Source: Effrenium voratum (lineage: Eukaryota > Sar > Dinophyceae > Suessiales > Symbiodiniaceae). Taken from it: 64,000 bases of DNA. Positions 11,486 to 24,227 of this stretch are shown piece after piece (positions within the stretch are counted from its first letter, which is position 1; the number at the start of each line of letters is the position of its first letter). The stretch spans positions 854,174-918,173 of the forward strand of contig CAUJNA010002124.1 in NCBI GenBank assembly GCA_963377175.1. The letters run 5' to 3'. Both the position numbers and the translations under genes were made by a program. A model generated the notes under the pieces. The model made no database searches. It saw only the letters and a list, made by a program, of their open reading frames with translations, and had not been told where the DNA came from.

Positions 11486-13227
11486 GCACCTCGAAAGAGG
11501 AGTCAGGTCATGTGAGCCCAGTGCCCTTGTCCCTTGTGGGTGCGGGGTGGGGAGGAGTTGTGGTCCGAACCTCCCAACATGCCTTGGCAATTTCTGGTTT
11601 TCGGCCGGGGGCTTGCTTGCCAAGATTTGTGTGTGTGTGTATTCCTTGCATGGGCGACGGCTTGCCCGGCAGAAGTCATCCACCCCATGACAAGCCCATT
11701 GCAACTAGTTGTTACGATTTGCTGGGAGGATTGCGTTTCACATTGTTTTGTATTCTTTTCTAAAACCTTTGCCCGGTGCGCCTGGCAAGCTACCTATCCC
11801 GACTCAAGCTTCTTCTTGTCATACGCGGATGAGCATGGTTATCCATGCCATTGCTCGATTTCTTGAACTATTCTTATCGGTCGACTCAGATCGAGCAGAA
11901 ATAGAAAAGGACGTCAGCCCATTCTTGCCTCATTTCGACTGCGCCTCAAGGGACTGTCTGGCTGGTCAACCTGTACCCTGCGAGTCTCCAAGTTCACCTG
12001 GCTTGGATTGGGCCACATCCCTCAAAGCGTTCCTTGCAAGGTACAAAGTGCCTTGGGCTTCCGTCATCTCCCACCTTCCCCTTTTACAACTTTCATCTAA
12101 GCAGCCAGCTGCGGCGCAGTACTTCGCCAATTTCCTGTAGAGTTTCCCGTAGCTGGCTTCTATGATTTCAATCTTTCCAGTTGGCAAAACTTACACTTCC
12201 CCGTGGCTGGGAAACCCACGAAGCCGATGGGTTCGTTGCCGAGGATAGCTTCGCGGTGCAGATCATGGCACCTTAGCGACGCAGAGGCTTTGGGATTTGG
12301 TAGTTGGTTGTCAGTTTGGCTTTATGGATTTTGATTCTTTCCGATTTGTTATCATGTTGGCTTGTTTGCCGCCCTTTTAAAGTTTTCAGATGCGCCCGTG
12401 CTTGTCTTGGGGCCTAAGTCTTAGGGCTTGCCTTGACAGCCTTGCGCAGGCAGACACCAGGTGTCACCAGGTGTATGCAGATGGGTGTGTCTTTTTTGAG
12501 GCTGCCGCTTTTAAGGAAATGGTTTCAACCAAAATCAAAAGCACAATCTCTATTGTTTTCTTCTTATTCAGTGGGTGGCACGGGGGCTATTTTCAGACAC
12601 CCCCACATTTTTTTCCAGTTCGAACATATCATAGGACTGACTGAGCCTTGTGGACCTTCAGCGCTTCACAGATCCTTCGGGCTTGAACTTTTCTCTAACC
12701 TTGCACGGAGTACACAGCTTGCTGTCTGCACGCAGAAAACTCATGGCAAGACCACATTTTTGTTTGTTCGAAGGGGCAACAGCGGTTCTGTTCCGAGATA
12801 CCCTCCCACCAACTAACATGGAAGTGCAAAAGGCCCTTTCCAAGAGGAAAGTAGTCTTTCTACAGGGGTCTGTGCACCCCACCATGTTAGCTGGTGGGGT
12901 GGTTTTGAGCTCTGCAAGCCTCACTCCTAAGCGCCTGGACTGCCCTGAGCCTTGAGCTCTCCCGAGGCCAGCCTGTGGCGCCGGCACCTCAGATTTCGTT
13001 TTTTTTTTTTGCCAGAAGTCGAGGAAGCCGTCCATTGACTTTCTCGAGGGGGCCAGGTGTTTCAAGGCTCAAGCAAAGAGGCCAAGGCCAGCGCTGGATT
13101 GCCATGGTTTTAGATGTTCTGAGAGTGGTGGGTAGTACGAGCGCAGGGTGCTGAGAGAACCCAGAATGAACATGACAATCCCCTCAAGAGGACCTTGGAC
13201 CTTGGATAGGGGGCAACTGCCCTTCAG

Positions 13228-16200
13228 GCCTCGATGAAAATGTCCAGCCAGAGTGGAGCCTCGAACGCTTCGGGCGCCCGGGGAAGCTGTGCTTCGCGGA
13301 CAGCACCCAGCCCTTCCAGAGGCGAAGCCCGCTGCAGTTTGCTTCTGAAGCTGCATGGCTCGAGGTTTTCTTTGGATCAATGTTTCTTGCCAGTGTTCTG
13401 TTTTCATGGAAGCCGGCAGCATGCCACTGCTGAGATTTTTCTTGTCCTTGGAAGGAGTCTCTTTTGCCATTGTTCCTTGCGAATAGAAGCTAGCAGCTTG
13501 TGACGCTTGAGATATTGCTTCTGCTAGACATCTGTCAAAACAGTGGCGCATCGCAGTCAGACGTTCCCTTGCGCTACTGTCTGTGTTGCATTTGTCCTGT
13601 GTGGCCCTTGCTGAGCACCACACATCCCTTTGACCATCGCCCATGCGAAAGGATTGCAGCAGCTGCAAACATCAGCGCCGGCAGGAACAGCAACTTCAGT
13701 AGCGCCAGATACTTTTGTCTATTTCCATACACAAATAGACTGCCACTCAGTCTCATCAGGGGTTTGGCGCCACGTCCATCCTTGAGCAACCCGTGTTTTT
13801 GGGTGGCGGTTTGCGAAGGCACGCCTTGGATCTGCGGCTCCACCAGGGGCTCCAGGGCGTATGCGCCTGGGTGCTTGCGCTGCTGGTGCGGGCCATGGAG
13901 AGTGGCGCCGTGAGCTGAAGGGACGAAAGGGAAGGCGGGATTCCAGAAAACCTCAAGAGAAGACAGAAGGAAACTTGCACACTCAAATGACAACAGCCCC
14001 TCCTCTGCTGCTTTTGGGCCTGACCCCCTCCCCTAACAAGATAGCGCCGCACATTTAGTTGCACTGAGCGAGTCTGCAAAGCATTCAAACAGGCCCCTTC
14101 GTTTTGCGGCACATTCCAAGGCTGCTAGTCCACAGTTGGCCCCCGTGTCCTCTGATCCTTGCCTGGATGCCAAACCCCACCAAGCAGCAAAAGGCTATGA
14201 TACATTTCCGGGTGATCGTTTTGTTTCGGTGTTCCGTGGAACTGCCAGAGAGGTTGCCCGAGTTGGGGGCAAACAGAACGGAAGTGCCCAGAAACCGCCA
14301 TGCAGTATTATGCTTGCACGGGAAGCATTATCAGAGGACGCGAGAAGCCGAACAAAGGAGCTTTGCCTGTGTGTGTGTGTTTTGTGTTTGTGCGCGTGTG
14401 TAAAAGGGGTGTCGGCAGAGCACGGAGGAAGATCCTTGCTCTTGACCTTGACATTCATCTTGCCTGCCGACCAGTGAAGCTGAGAGCCAGCGGAAGGAGG
14501 AAAAAAGCTTCTGTGTGTGTGTGTGTGTGTGTGTGTGTCTGTGTTTGTTTCCCTACTACTCCCAGATCTGATTGAGGCGCCGTGGCTGGAACGGGGTCTG
14601 CTGCGCACCTCTGGGACTTCGTGAACTGCGACGCCCTCTGCGCTGTGATCTTCGGCAAGAGTGCCCTGTGCTTCCAGCAGGGGTGCCGGGAGACGGCCTG
14701 CGTGCGGATCCCCCACGACCTGCCGAAGCCACCCGGCTCAGAAACGCCAACTTGCGCGTGGCATTTTGGACGTTTCTGACGGCCGCAGTTTGCAAGTGTT
14801 GGTTAAGCGGTGATATTACCTTGCAGCCGAGCGCAGTTAAGCGCTCATCTCTTGGCCAAAGGAGGCTCGGCAGACGGCGTGATCTACTCGGACTACTGCA
14901 GTGGACTCCAAATCTCCGGTAGTTTTGTCTCTATGATGTTGAATTGTGGAATAGGCTTTGATTTGCTTGCATCGCCTGTTCTTTTCTGGCCAATTTTGAC
15001 CAACCCCTTGTGATGAGCCAGGAGGAATCTTAGGGCCCCAGGGTGCACGGGTGCTATTCAACAAACGACGTACATGTTGTCGTGCATAATCTTCTATTTA
15101 CTTTGATCTATATTACAATGCCAATATGTATATATATATATATAATACATTAAGCTTTGACGCCCTGGCAAAAGTGGACGGGCTTCATAGACACTCTTGT
15201 CGATGGCCCCGTCTCTCGCGCTTGAGGCTGCGCCGGGCAGTGCTGGTGGCGCTGCTGGGCCTCCACAGTCCCACCATCGCCTTCCATGCGGACGCAGACG
15301 CGGAGGACGTGAGCATGGCGCGGCGCAACGAGGAGCCGCAAGTGGAGGGCGGACAACGGCAGGCTGGTGGACCCGTTTGAAGGCAGAACATGCCGTACCG
15401 CAGGGAAGCCATCTTAATCAATAGGCCCGGGGCGTGGCCAGCGGCGTGTCTGTCGCCTGTGCCGTATTATTTTTTTGTGGAATGACGCAACGCGTGGTTC
15501 TTGTGATTTTGGTTTGCTTTTGAATTTAGGACATCCATGAGAGCAAGTGGGCAGGAGCTGAGTGGTGCAACCGGCAGTGCCCTTTCCAGGAGCTTCTGGC
15601 GCACTGCGCGCTGCTTGCGGCCGTGGCGCAGGAGAATGGTCTCCTGGACACGATCCTCGCTTTTGACTGGGCCGAAGCTCAGAAGCTCAGTTCGCCAGAC
15701 ATGCGACCGCCCGTTTTCCAGCCTGCTCCTTGCAGATTGGTATCTGGAAGTTCGGGAATTGGAAGCTTGAGGCATGCCAGGAGCATGGTTTGCGGATTAT
15801 GTGTTCTGAAGTACTTGAGCGGTTGCTAGGTGCTCTTTCGGATAGGTTGCAATGAGTCCCTTGAGAAGGCATCAGGTTGCCAGGGACGAAGCATTTGTTG
15901 GTGAAGCTAGTCCACACTAGTCCGCAGGAACTAGCCCGAAACATTCTTGCACGCAGGGTGGAAAACGCCAGCCTCTTGCACAAATGCAGGACGGGACAGG
16001 TTGGTTGTTAAACCGATAATACATACGCCTTCAAGCAGACCCAGTGAGCGACACTGCGCATGACCATGGTTCTAGCCCCCAACCTCACAATCACTTCTCG
16101 CTTGGCATCTTTTCTGCCGTTGCACACTTTTCTTGCCGCGGCAATGCACTTAACCGCAAACAAGCAGTGCACCAGAATGCATTCCAAGCAACCACACCCA

Positions 16201-19200
16201 TCCCGTGCTTAAAGGACAGCATCCAGTGCTTAAAGGACAGCATCCAGTGCTTAAAGGACAACATCCAGTACTTAAAGGACAACATCCAGTGCTTAAAGGA
16301 CAACATGCAGTGCTTTAAGGACAACATGCAGTGCTTAGAGGACAACATCCAGTGCTTGAAGAACAACATCCAGTGCTTAAAGGACAACATCCAGTGCCTA
16401 AAGGACACATCCAGTGCTTAAAGGACAACATCCAGTGCTTAAAGGACAACCTCCAGTGCTTAAAGGACAACATCCAGTGCTTGAAGGACAACATGCAGTG
16501 CTGAAAGGACAACATCCAGTGCTTAAAGGACAACATCCAGTGCTTAAAGAACAACATCCAGTGCTTAAAGGACAACATCCAGTGCCTAAAGGACAACCTC
16601 CAGTGCTTAAAGGACAACATCCAGTGCTTAAAGGACAACCTCCAGTGCTTAAAGGACAACATCCAGTGCTTGAAGGACAACATCCAGTGCTTAAAGGACA
16701 ACATCCAGTGCTTAAAGGACAACATCCAGTGCTTAAAGGACAACATCCAGTGCTTAAAGGACAACATCCAGTGCTTAAAGGACAACATCCAGTGCTTAAA
16801 GGACAACATCCAGTGCCTAAAGGACAACATCCAGTGCTGAAAGGACAACATGCAGTGCTTAAAGAACAACATCCAGCGCTTAAAGGACAACATCCAGTGC
16901 TTAAAGGACAGCATCCAGTGCTTAAAGGACAACATCCAGTGCTTGAAGGACAACATCTAGTGCTTGAAGGACACCATGCAGTGCTTAAAGGACAACATCC
17001 AGTGCTGAAAGGACAACATCCAGTGCTTGAAGGACAACATCCAGTGCTGAAAGGGCAACATCCAGTGCTTAAAGGACAACATCCAGTGCTTGAAGGACAA
17101 CATGCAGTGCTTAAAGGACAACATCCAGTGCTGAAAGGACAACATCCAGTGCTTGAAGGACAACGTCCAGTCATTAACACATCACGAGAACAAAGAACTC
17201 CGCTGGCTGACTGAGGAGAGCCGTGACCTGGTCCCGCTGCTGGGTTCCCAGCTTGCGGCCATGGCAGCTGCCTCCTCGGCCTGCGTGCCGGATCTGCAGG
17301 AGGCGGTCGTGGAGTTCCTGGGGCGGCTGAGGCTCAGGCGAGGAGTCCAATTTCACTCCACTTCCCTCAATTCTTTAGGGCACACAACTTGAGTCATTTG
17401 GCTTGGTCTCGGCATAGGGACAGCTTTTGGACAACATGGCTTTTTGCTCCAACAGTTTCATCAATCTTCAGGCGCGACAAAGAGGGTTCAGCCGGCCTGG
17501 CCGTTTCATGGCAGAAGGCGAAAGTCTTTGGCGCTGCCAGCTTGGAGTGCGCCGTGTTGCTCCAAATATCCAATGCAGGGATGCAACTTGAATATGCCCC
17601 CCTGATTACAGTAAACCAGATCGTACTGTTACTATTTTTGTGGGCAAATATCGCATGGCAAAGTTACATGAACATGATTAGCAACAGGAACATAGTATGA
17701 CCTTGCACATTATTTTCATGCATGCTGCAGTGATTGATACAGGCCGATTAAATGCCTGTGAGAAACATTCATTTGAGACTCGAAATATAGCACCAAGACA
17801 AGGGCTCAGCGCCAACAGAATGTGCTGTTGTAGCTCTATTCATAGCAGGACATGTATGAAGAGACTGCTTGTTTGCATTTCTGGCATAGTCGCCTGTTTG
17901 GATGAACAGTACGGGCAGCAGGATTCAAGGGAATTTGGTATGTCCGAAAGGCCACCATGAGAAAGTAGCTCGCGCTGCTTGGGCACGAAAATTGGGGCTT
18001 CTCTTGGTATTTGGGGAGCTGTTTGGACACAGTTTGGGGGCGATGCAATTTCTAGATTCGAACAACTCGAGGTTTTTGAGGTTTTTAAGGATTTTGGTGC
18101 ATGCCTCAAGACATTGCCAACATTTAGGAAATTAAGAGTACACAGACTGCAGCTTTCCTACCTCCTGAAATGATCCCAAACAGACTTACATTTCTCAGGC
18201 CTAAAGCACAAGAAGTGGGGGTATGACTCAGGGTTGATCCCAGCACTTGAGTCTTTGAACGAAAGCAAAACTTGCTTCTTGCAGAATGCAGGTACAGGAG
18301 GTGGGTCACAAAAGTTTGCAAAGAGAGATATGACATCGAACGACGTTGGTTGTTTTCCCTTGAAACGGCGCGTGGTCGGGGTGTATATCCACTCCGAAAA
18401 AGTACAATCACACGGTCCGGTGGAAAATCCTGACCGTTTCATTTAAACCTTGCTGTGTTTCTTTGTGTCTGGGGAGGGGCAACGGAGGTCCGGAATCATT
18501 TGGGACATCCTGAGCTTGCAGCCCTGCCCTACCCGGAGCTTCCTGCGGGACTGTGCGCGCCTCGCCTACTATGTGCCGCCTTCGCAGGAGAGCCACGGGT
18601 CGGGGGGGAGGCTGACACCTACCGTTTTAGAAGGTCGGAAGGATCAAACATTGGGAACCGGTGTTGTGCTAGCCCCGGCCGCGGCTTGTTGGATAGATGG
18701 TCCGGGTTGCCTGGCCGCATCCCCAGCATCCCCAGCATCCCCCTCCAATCCTAAAGCCAAGCCGCACACCTATGCGAAAATCAGCCCCAAGCCATAAAAC
18801 CCGCCCCACTAGCCGAAAACTCGTGCAACCACATCCCTAAAGCAACCTTAAAGCCACTGCTAAACCAGCCGCAAACGAGCGAAGCAAGGGTTCCCAGCCA
18901 ACCTGTTTAGAGGCGCATGAGGGAACCGGGGCTAGTAAAAAGCCGTGGCCAGAAAAAAAAGGCCTCAACCCAAGCTTGACCCAGATGTGCAGAAACGTGA
19001 ATGTGAAGGCTACTTGCTGGTCATTTGCTCCTTCAGGAAGGGAATTGTTTCCAAAGTGTTTGTGAGGAGTTCCAAGTGAAGGTTTGCGCAATTTGTTTGG
19101 CGAGAAACAGCACATGTGAATTTCACTGATGCTAAGCGACAAGCCTCCGCAATGTTCTGTAAGGCTTGCGAAAGATTCGCCAAGAACCCTGGAACCACCG

Positions 19201-20898
19201 CGAATCATGGGCAGCCTGAGCAACGAGGGTTTTGTGCTTTCTTCGTTTTGTCCGCGTTTCCCCCCCCCCCTCCGCCGGCAACCCACAGCTTGAACTTTGA
19301 CCCATGGAGAGTGTGTGAAAGCTAAGCCCATGATCTAAAATGGATCATACAGGCTCCTTTGGCTTTGAGACCTTGTACTGGTCTCACTCTATAGTCACAG
19401 TTGCTACCCACAGTTGCTACCCGCAGTTGCCACCCGTTGCCACCCACAGTTGCTACCCACAGTGGCTACCCACAAGTGCTGCCGAAGCCATCGCTATTTC
19501 TACTCACACTTTGCTCGCCACATTTACTATCCACGTTTATTAAGTCCTTACTAAGGAGATTGTCGGCCCAAGGAGCTGGCGCTGCACCTTGCGGCCGACG
19601 CCATGTCTGGGCCGCTGGACGCCACCATGATGGGGGCCTCCTGTGTGCTGCTGGCCAACGCAGGATGTGGGAATGGGCAGCTGAGGGGCTGTGGAAAACA
19701 TACGAGGCCTTTCGGGACGCGGGCAACTTAAATGGTGCCGCTACAGGGATGCTTGAAGGGAAAAGGGAGTCCACAAGTTTGATAACAGTCCAAAGAGCGT
19801 TCCATGGGCAAACGTGCTGACCAGCGCTGTTTCCAGCTGGTTTCGAGAATCCTGATGTTCTGCGCCCCGAATCAGCCCCTTGCGTTTCCTGGCCTGAAGT
19901 TGCATGACACTTTCAGTGGTAAGGTGAAAATGTGCTCTGTGGAGGGCAAAAGAAAATCAAGGCAACAAGCTACGTGCCAGGTTTCGTTGGTTGACCCCAT
20001 TGTGTTGCAGAGCACAGGTAGCTGTGAGCAAAATGCGTCAGCAGCCTTCGATTTCTACTTCCCATGTCCGAACAAACCCTCGTTTTCTCCAGGGGTTAGT
20101 CCAGCGGCTGCCGGACTCTTCGTGCAGCACCTATCGGAGCTACCGGAAGACCTCCGGGAGCAGGTGAGGGGCTTCATCTGCCCGGCCAGCTGTGCCGTGG
20201 GCCAGGCGCAACGCGAGGGGCGTGCGACGGGGGGGAGCGTATGAATGCTCGCCCTGCGGCCCTGGGCAGGCCAGAACGGAGTGGCTGGGCTTCTTTGGGA
20301 AGGCAGAGGACAAGAGGACGGATGAGCGGTACGCGTCATATTCAACTGGGAAGTGCGGCGAAGGATGTACACTGTGGAGACATTTCGCACCGAGCAAAAG
20401 CAAAGGGGATGGTGTGCGGAGGTTTGTATCCAAGCTTCAAAGTCGAGCGAAGGGCATTCTATTCATTTGAGGGCACCCTTGGAGCAGGAGCCCAACCCTT
20501 GCAAAGGCGGCGGCGCGGGGAAACGGTGTGGATCCTTGACGGTGCATTCGATTCGCATCACCTTTGCACCAATGCTCAACACGGTTTCCCCCTGTATAAA
20601 CATTGCCTTGCCCTCTTTTTTTCAACACGCACAATGCGATTTCTCCTTCAGGCAAACTCTGAGCCCAACCAGCCTTTGACTCCCTTCCATTTTTGGAAGG
20701 TCTGACCGCAACCTTTCAGCAGCAAAAACGCCAAGGCACCGCCACCAAAGCGTCACTCGAAGTGCCCAGCTCCGAGTGCCCGAGGGGCACTCCCCGAGGA
20801 CGGCGCCGCCGGAGAGGGCGGCCGGTCCCACGGGGCTCCGAGAGCTGCTGACGGAGGTGCCGCCGGAGTTCCGATGCGCGCTGGACGGCAGGCTCTGC
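13228..20898 (+). CDS. Orphan protein, eleven candidate exons in continuous phase
   Basis: Exons read by codon bias and splice pattern: 13228-13321, 13819-13904, 14577-14735, 14865-14897, 15241-15362, 15530-15676, 17189-17331, 18488-18587, 19573-19663, 20093-20205 and 20785-20898. Joined, they give about 400 codons with no frame break across ten introns. Fragments include WSLERFGRPGKLCFADSTQP, LWDFVNCDALCAVIFGKSAL, EWCNRQCPFQELLAHCALLA, SRDLVPLLGSQLAAMAAASS, RSFLRDCARLAYYVPPSQ, AGLFVQHLSELPEDLREQV and LLTEVPPEFRCALDGRLC. Most donors are GC and most acceptors AG|G. The product is helical and fairly rich in cysteine, and no family was recognised. Neither start nor stop is placed. The first exon starts after a phase-1 junction, so earlier exons exist, perhaps the chain from 5459. 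Ends at 15676 (or 15670) and 17331 (or 17337) have alternatives. Confidence 0.5.
14512..14537. repeat. (TG)n microsatellite in intron
   Basis: Uninterrupted TG dinucleotide run ending about 40 bases before the acceptor of the exon at 14577. Similar short CA/TG runs lie at 23485-23502 and 24390-24428. Confidence 0.9.
16206..17172. repeat. 21-base minisatellite, about 46 copies, inside an intron
   Basis: Unit CATCCAGTGCTTAAAGGACAA, repeated head to tail with scattered single changes (TTGAAG, CTGAAA, CCTAAA, ATGCAG). A single-base loss near 16407 shifts the register. The array fills the 3' part of the intron between the candidate exons 15530-15676 and 17189-17331 and ends only about 17 bases before the acceptor. 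Because 21 is divisible by three, long open frames of a repeated seven-residue peptide appear on both strands. They are taken as a by-product of the unit, since no third-position bias or start context favours one frame. Confidence 0.9.
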
Positions 20899-22449
20899 GA
20901 TGGGAATGGTGTGGGATGGGCGGGGTGGGGGGGGGGGGGGGGAGCGGGAGGAGGGGGGAAATTTTGCTTGTTTAACTGTGTTGTGAATGAGTCTGAATGG
21001 ATGACGGGGGGGAGCCATGGGCATGTTAGTTGTTCCGCTAATGTTCAGTCGTTTGACTGAAGGCCTCGTCACGGTTTGTGGTTTGGTTCTTTGTCTTGGT
21101 TTTCGAAGTGCAACAGGGTAGAGCCTGTTCTTATTACCTACCGCAGCATCATGTCACGTTAGGTGGTTTTCCTCCCTAGTAGGACATGAGCATTCTTTTG
21201 ACCACGCCGGTAGGGCGAATAAAGAACGCGCTCAGTAGGAGCCAAGGGGTGGAGAGCACGAGGAGAACTGGGCAGGCCTGTGCCAAATGGTTAAGACAGA
21301 ATTAAGCATGTGCACCAAAATCCTCGCAGTCGCCTGGAAAACCGCCAGGGAGGAATGCTATTTATGATTGTCAATGGTATGTATATGTGCACAAGCGCAT
21401 GCGAATAGATTTATGAACTACATGATGATGGTTGATGTTAACACATGCATTTTTTGCTTGCGATGGTGCTCATATGAAGAGTGCGTTGCAATATGCACGC
21501 ACACACGTCCTATTGCATGATGCTTTTTCATGTGGTGACATATGGCCGGCCATGTTTGTTTCCCTTTGTTTGGCAAAGCAGGGAGGGTTCCAAGCAATCG
21601 GCCCTGATTCTATCTGGACTTGTGGACAATCTCGAGGAATTCAGCAAAGATGGCTGGGCAGAGGGAGATCAGCCAATATCCAAAAGAAACGTCCAAAGAC
21701 TCGGAAGTTGAACTACTGAATTGCCCGAGAGTCGCGCAGTTTGACAGTTCCAGAGCAAGCCACTGATTTCAAATGCGTCCGGCAGGCTCTTGGTGGACCC
21801 AGTGAGGGCCCCTAGCGGACGAGTTTACGAGCGCTCCGTCTTAGCTGCTGCACTCGAGAGAGGATTGGGCGTCGTGCCAAGCCTTGAGGCTTAAGTCGCT
21901 TTGGCCATACCCACAGGGAGCCTTGCCGCAGGAGACCCGCGGCTTCACTCGGGCACGCCCTTCGCCTTGCAGGACTGCAAACGAGATGCAGGCGCAGAGA
22001 CTTGCTGCGTAGTGCGACCATGCCAACTGTATTGCCACCAGGGTGCAGATGGCATCTCTTTTCTTCAGTTCAATCAGGAACCTGTCTGCTCTGTGCCGTT
22101 CTCGGCAGGTCTTCGGGCAAGCATCGTCGAGTGGGTGCGGAAGAGTCACGCGCGCGAGAAGCAAAAACAACTATTATTTTGGCCTTGCATGTCCGTATCT
22201 TTTGGGAGGGGAGTTGGTTCTCCAGGCCAGCCTTTCTGGGGACGCATCACAATCTGCTCTGCAGGCAGCTTCGCTTTGACTTGCCCTGTTTGGCTCAGAT
22301 TTGAGCCAACAAATTAACTCAAGGCATCATCCTACAAGCTTAATTGAAAGTTCAAATTCTGACAAAGCGAGCTGTTCTGTGTTTACGTTCAATCTGGAAG
22401 GCTGGTCTACGCTCGTCTATGGAGCATGCGAGTCATGGACACCTCTCAG

Positions 22450-22536
22450 AAGCCCCCCCCAACCACCAACTCCGAACGATTCTCGGCGCCCTTCGGCGGG
22501 GCTCCGTGCAATGTCATGCTCGCCCATGTCGCCAAG
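22450..22536 (+). CDS. Candidate internal exon, unknown protein
   Basis: Phase-0 acceptor CTCAG|AAG, then 29 codons including RFSAPFGGAPCNVMLAHVAK with mostly GC third positions, then an AG|GC donor (AAG|GCGCCT). The frame stays open beyond the donor but the bias weakens. It may belong to the orphan gene ending at 20898, but the joining phase was not resolved. Confidence 0.35.
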
Positions 22537-23084
22537 GCGCCTGGGGTGGGAAAGACCCGGCAAGAAATGTCCCTGGTCTCAATCTTGGGATGCCTTACTT
22601 CAGATTGGAAGAGCTGTCTGGGTGAGGGTTTGCAGTCACAGAGGCCATTGGACGGTGGGCGCTACTTTTGAGACGACGGAAACAGCTCTTTCAAGCTCCC
22701 TCGTGTCGGGAAGCAGCGGACGCATTTCATCATTTCGTAGCGAGGAAGAAAGGTGCAATCGGCTCCCTGCAAGGCCCTTCGGCCTGGAGGCATAGGGTCC
22801 CGCCGGGCCAGGGATAAATGGATGGGCCAAAGGAACCTATCGTGCGGAAATATCTATTATGGGGACAAGGTCTTGGATGAGTGCCAAGAATGTTTTTTTC
22901 CTTTTTTTTCCCTTTTTTTTCTTTTTCTAGGGGTAATCACTGAGGCCACAGACTTTCATTGCCCATGAGTCCATGATTTTAGCCATGGGCCACCATCCCA
23001 TCGTGCCTGCACCCTCGGTGTCTACTATGATGAATGACTCTGCATGCATGAAAGCACGCTCCTTAGCTTGCCTATGTTCCTTAG

Positions 23085-23139
23085 TCCGAACAAAGAAGCG
23101 CAGCTGTACATCAAGCTCCTACAAGAGTTACCCTGTTGA
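23085..23139 (+). CDS. Possible terminal exon
   Basis: After a pyrimidine-rich acceptor (TTCCTTAG) a short frame reads PNKEAQLYIKLLQELPC and ends in TGA at 23137-23139. It would suit the last exon of the orphan gene upstream and lies 1.1 kb before the succinyl-CoA ligase gene. Evidence is thin: 18 codons of modest bias and no homology. Confidence 0.25.
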
Positions 23140-24227
23140 GAGAGGGCCACCTTGGTCTGCAAGCGCGACTCAACTGCCCTGTGGCCAGATTCGGAAGAGG
23201 ATCAATCACGTATTCACTGGCATCACTTTGTGCGACCAGAACTGCTTGCATCGTTTTGCCAGATTCTGGTTCAAGCAGCTGATTTAACTCCGTTCTGAGC
23301 TTGCTTCAGCCATGCCCCTTGCCTGCACAAGAGCTGTCAGAAAGCAAAGCTGCGTGTTGGATCACAGCTTGGATGTACTCCGCGCTGTTTGGCTTCTATT
23401 TCTTGTCCCTGCGCTGTGTGTGTCCTTGGCTTATGCATCATCCAATCTGGTTCTTGTATCCATAAAACAGGTGCACAAACAAACAAACACACACACACAC
23501 ATACACAGGAGGTCACCACTTTCGACGGTGCTCGCGTTCTCACCTTCGGCCTTGGATGCAATCTGTCGCATCTCAGCCAATGCCAGCTCTGCTTTGCGCA
23601 CACTTCCTGGCATATTGTTTTGGTGTGCATCTGAATCACGGTGCCGGTCCGAGTGGCTCTTTGAACTCGGTGAGAGGATCTCTCGCATGGATCTGATTAT
23701 GCCAACACACTGCCAGGTGGTTTCCGCGGTTAACTACTTACAGAGCTTTCAGGCGACCCTGTGGTAGCTGCCTTACTGGGTAGGGTGTTTGGAGAAGCTG
23801 GAGTAGCTTGATGTGTGGAAGGTGCCTTTGGGGCGACCAGCGGGTCATAGCGGGTCTCACAGTTTCACATCCGCTACAGGAAAGCATCATCATCGTCATC
23901 ATCCTTGATAGGTGATGCTTGTGTAGCTTCCATTCCCCAAGTTGACTCCACAAGTCAGACCGCGATGAGCTACTTACACTTTGACTTACGGTGATTTGCT
24001 ATTGCCCAGTATCAGGGCATCGTTTCTATTTAAGATGATTGAACGGCACAGTACAAGGAAACACATGGTGCATTGGCCTTCTCTTCTTCACGCGTTCTCC
24101 ACTTCAGCCATGACCAAAATCCCACGACATGGCATTCTCCTCCAGACGGTAGACGGAGGAGGGGAACTGATTGTCATGATTTGCCCCACCACCGATGTTG
24201 CCCCGACTGTGACCGCTTGCGACCGAG

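Noticed and set aside
13069..13668. 199-codon minus-strand ORF
   Set aside because: It overlaps the biased plus-strand exon 13228-13321 in antisense and has no third-position bias of its own.
16206..17172. CRISPR-like regular repeats
   Set aside because: The 21-base units are contiguous, with no unique spacers between repeats, and the genome is eukaryotic.
16315..17214. Long open frames of a 7-residue repeat on both strands
   Set aside because: They arise because the 21-base unit is a multiple of three and lacks stops. No start context or codon bias picks one frame.
22270..22320. Dinoflagellate spliced-leader motif
   Set aside because: A TTGGCTCAGATTTGAG stretch only partly resembles the known leader; no full match was seen in the window.
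23431..23688. Minus-strand frame with a helical segment (KAELALAEMRQIASKAEGE)
   Set aside because: A sensible peptide, but the plus strand is also open, no clear splice sites fit, and part of the frame is a CA repeat.
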